Origin: Chloroflexota bacterium
GTDB taxonomy: Bacteria > Chloroflexota > Limnocylindria > QHBO01
Assembly: GCA_031177555.1 (NCBI GenBank)
Contig: JAPSGM010000079.1
Coordinates: 1-7,867 of the forward strand
Reading direction: 5' to 3'
Length of the DNA stretch: 7,867 nt
The position numbers and the translations under genes are program-made. Positions 6,248 through 7,867 of the stretch are shown here, one piece after another. A model generated the notes under the pieces. It did no database searches. It had not been told where the DNA came from and was given only the letters and a program-made list of their open reading frames with translations. How positions within the stretch are numbered: the stretch's first letter is position 1; every line of letters begins with the position of its first letter.

Positions 6248-6619
6248 CGGTCGCCGTCGTCTCCTCGTGCTTGGGGAGGGCGTTCCTGTACCGCGTCAGG
6301 TAGAAGGACTGCGCAGGGCGCCGAAACTGATCGTTCTCGCCCGAGGCCGACCCAGCGGCTTAGGCGTGGGCGAATGAAGGACCGCAGATCGTCAGTCAGC
6401 AGTTCCGGCTGCCCCATCGCCGGGGGAAGCGGCTGCATCCCTCGAAGTCCGACCGCTGGAGCGATCTTCCGCTCGGATCGATCAGAGCGTGAAAGAGCGG
6501 AGCAGACGCGCAGGGCCGGAGCCAGCCGTGTACTGCGAACGCTGGGCGAGGCTTCAACAGCGATCCCGCTCCCCTATCCGGGATGCAGGTGGCCGTTCAC
6601 CTCCGCTGCTCGGTCGCAC

Positions 6620-6940
6620 GTGGACGGCCACGGAACTGATCTTTTGCAGTCCTACGGCTGCCGTGAGGTCCTCGGCCAGCCGCTCCCGCCGGAGTTCTGC
6701 GGCGGAAAGGCCTCGTTCGCCGCGACCTTCGGTACCACGATCGGGGAGCTGGACGGGGATCATCGCGGTCTTCTGCATCGTCGGCCCAGAGCGCCGTCTA
6801 GCCACGACGAGCCAGCGGACGAGGGAGTCACGGTCGTCGTGCCGGAAATCATCAACTTCAACCACACCGGCGGCGGAGAAGAACATCTACATCCAGACCA
6901 GCTAGCGAAGCGGGCTGACGGCGGCAGATCCCCGGCCTGA
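6620..6940 (+). other. Possible hypothetical or decayed coding segment
   Basis: A GTG-started frame of 106 codons. In parts of it (about 6650-6760 and 6825-6880) third positions are overwhelmingly G or C and second positions are not, the pattern of coding DNA here. The protein contains ASFAATFGTTIGELDGDH (about residues 34-51) and VTVVVPEIINFNHTGGG (about residues 72-88), and I recognise no family. There is no ribosome binding site, and the C-terminal third looks non-protein-like. It may be an old gene remnant or chance. Low confidence. Confidence 0.18.
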
Positions 6941-7023
6941 GCTCCCGCCGTCTCGCCAACCCGTGCCAGGAGAGCTGCGACACATCCCCATACGACGCAC
7001 CCGGGCGCCTGCCAAGGCTGCGC

Positions 7024-7029
7024 TACGAT
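7024..7029 (+). promoter_or_regulatory. Candidate -10 element for the cyclase gene
   Basis: TACGAT fits the TANNNT pattern and ends 12 bases before the ATG at 7042. This would give a transcript with at most a few leader bases, which agrees with the absent Shine-Dalgarno sequence. No -35 match is found at the expected distance, so support is weak. Confidence 0.25.
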
Positions 7030-7041
7030 GACTCCCCTACC

Positions 7042-7867
7042 ATGGCGGTCGATTCGGTTATGTCGTCACCTGGAAGCTGCCCACGCTGCCAGGCCAGCGT
7101 CGCCGCAGACGCCCGGTTCTGTGCAAGCTGCGGCCAGGCGCTCACGCCCTCCGAGGACGAGGCTCACGCCCGGCTGACCGCTGCGGCGCCGGCGCCGCTG
7201 ATCCAAAAGATGCGCGCCGCGCGACTGACGGGCGAGCGCAAGCCCGTGACCGCCCTTTTCGCCGACGTCGTCGGCTCGACCGCCTTGGCCGAACAGATGG
7301 ACCCCGAGGACTGGACGGCGATGATCAACGAGGCGTTCGACGTCATGTCGCGCGCCATCTTCCGCTACGAGGGCACGATCGCCCAGCTGCAGGGCGACGC
7401 GATGCTGGCCTTCTTCGGCGCGCCGGTCGCGCACGAGGACGACCCCGAGCGCGCCGTCCTCGCGGCGCTGGACATGCTGGCCGCAACCGACGAGTTCGCC
7501 CGCCAGCTGATGGCGACCCACGGGATCGCCTTCCGGATCCGTGCCGGTATAAACACCGGCCCGGTCATGGTCGGGAACGTCGGCTCAGACCTGCGCTACG
7601 AGTACACGGCCCTCGGCGACGCGGTCAACGTCGCAGCGCGGATGCAGGCTTCGGCGCAACCCGGCACGATCCTGATCACAGAGATGACGCGCCGCCTGAC
7701 CGGCGACACGTTCGAGCTCGAGGACCTCGGAGCGATCGAGGTCAAGGGCAAGACTGAACCGGTCCATGCGTTCCGGGTCACCGGGCGCAAGGCGGCCCCG
7801 GCCCGGCGGCGCGGCCTCGCGGCGGTCGGACTCGACAGCCCGATGGTCGGCCGCGAGGAGCCGCTCC
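7042..7867 (+). CDS. Zinc-ribbon/class III adenylate-guanylate cyclase protein (N-terminal part)
   Basis: 275 codons are visible and the gene runs off the window. Residues 13-30 form a zinc ribbon with CPRC and CASC. Residues 66-200 are a class III nucleotide cyclase domain: metal aspartates Asp75 in LFADVVGST and Asp119 in LQGDAMLAFFG, with Asn196 and Arg200 of the NxxxR transition-state motif in GDAVNVAARM. At the two purine-selecting positions stand Gln115, where adenylate cyclases usually have Lys, and Thr189. Activity and nucleotide choice are therefore uncertain. The end, LDSPMVGRE (264-271), looks like the entrance to an AAA-type ATPase, as in the large cyclase-ATPase-TPR proteins of Actinomycetota and Chloroflexota; this is inference. 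No Shine-Dalgarno sequence precedes the ATG. TACGAT at 7024-7029 could be a -10 element giving a very short leader. Met7 (7060) is an alternative start. No membrane segment is seen. Confidence 0.9.
   Translation, partial: MAVDSVMSSPGSCPRCQASVAADARFCASCGQALTPSEDEAHARLTAAAPAPLIQKMRAARLTGERKPVTALFADVVGSTALAEQMDPEDWTAMINEAFDVMSRAIFRYEGTIAQLQGDAMLAFFGAPVAHEDDPERAVLAALDMLAATDEFARQLMATHGIAFRIRAGINTGPVMVGNVGSDLRYEYTALGDAVNVAARMQASAQPGTILITEMTRRLTGDTFELEDLGAIEVKGKTEPVHAFRVTGRKAAPARRRGLAAVGLDSPMVGREEPL

Larger units (their letters stand above)
6248..7041. other. 794-bp divergent intergenic region without a recognisable gene
   Basis: It lies between the SRPBCC gene (leftward) and the cyclase gene (rightward), so both promoters should be inside. 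No ArsR-type regulator, often found next to AHSA1-like genes, can be read in any frame. Long open frames cross it, as expected in GC-rich DNA. Only the interval at about 6620-6940 shows codon-position composition resembling coding DNA, and it is listed separately. Confidence 0.45.

Noticed and set aside
6820..6860. VTVVVPEI segment resembling part of a PIN-domain (VapC) toxin
   Set aside because: The match covers about eight residues; the expected acidic active-site residues and a paired antitoxin gene are absent.
7066..7521. Minus-strand open frame opposite the cyclase gene
   Set aside because: The plus strand has complete zinc-ribbon and cyclase motifs in frame; the minus frame is a shadow.
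1..7867. tRNA, rRNA, CRISPR array or riboswitch
   Set aside because: Scanning for T-loop-like sequences, regularly spaced repeats and long conserved leaders showed none that could be supported.

Overview
This is a GC-rich window (roughly two-thirds G+C) with coding sequence ending mostly in G or C. No plasmid, phage-structural, CRISPR or RNA genes are visible. The gene types are an EHN-type epoxide hydrolase, a WYL regulator, an SMP-30 family protein, SRPBCC and DUF1801 proteins, and a zinc-ribbon/class III cyclase/ATPase protein. Together with the strong GGAGG-type ribosome binding sites in front of some genes, they suggest a soil or freshwater Actinomycetota or Chloroflexota genome. This placement is inferred from gene content; no taxonomic marker is present.

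Layout. Bases 1-520 carry no convincing gene, but they hold a cluster of short direct and inverted repeats (73-94 and 138-228) resembling recombinase-binding or attachment-site DNA. A stand-alone VOC (glyoxalase-fold) gene follows at 521-970 (+), then about 570 bp without a recognisable gene. An epoxide hydrolase (1543-2730, -) and a WYL-domain transcription factor (2822-3769, +) are divergently arranged around a 91-bp intergenic region. That region contains a perfect 8-7-8 inverted repeat (2779-2801), the best operator candidate in the window. The regulator probably controls itself and the hydrolase.

Immediately after the WYL gene lies a short, frame-broken remnant of an ISXO2/IS1595-type transposase (about 3801-3966). 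A minus-strand cluster then reads leftward from 6247 to 4041. It comprises an SRPBCC (AHSA1-like) gene with one frameshift near its end, an N-terminally truncated alpha/beta hydrolase, a DUF1801 gene joined to it by an ATGA overlap, and an SMP-30/gluconolactonase-like gene with a strong Shine-Dalgarno sequence. One 434-codon open frame spans the SRPBCC start and the DUF1801 gene by chance and should not be annotated as a fusion. The cluster looks partly decayed: its upstream half is broken and its downstream half (DUF1801, SMP-30) intact.

After a 794-bp stretch with no recognisable gene, the right edge holds the first 275 codons of a zinc-ribbon/class III nucleotide cyclase protein (7042 onward, +). 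It continues out of the window, probably into an AAA-type ATPase.

I did not find a clearly new defence, mobile or biosynthetic system. The points of most interest are the operator-like repeat, the transposase relic, the decaying SRPBCC-hydrolase-DUF1801 cluster, and the repeat cluster at the left edge.
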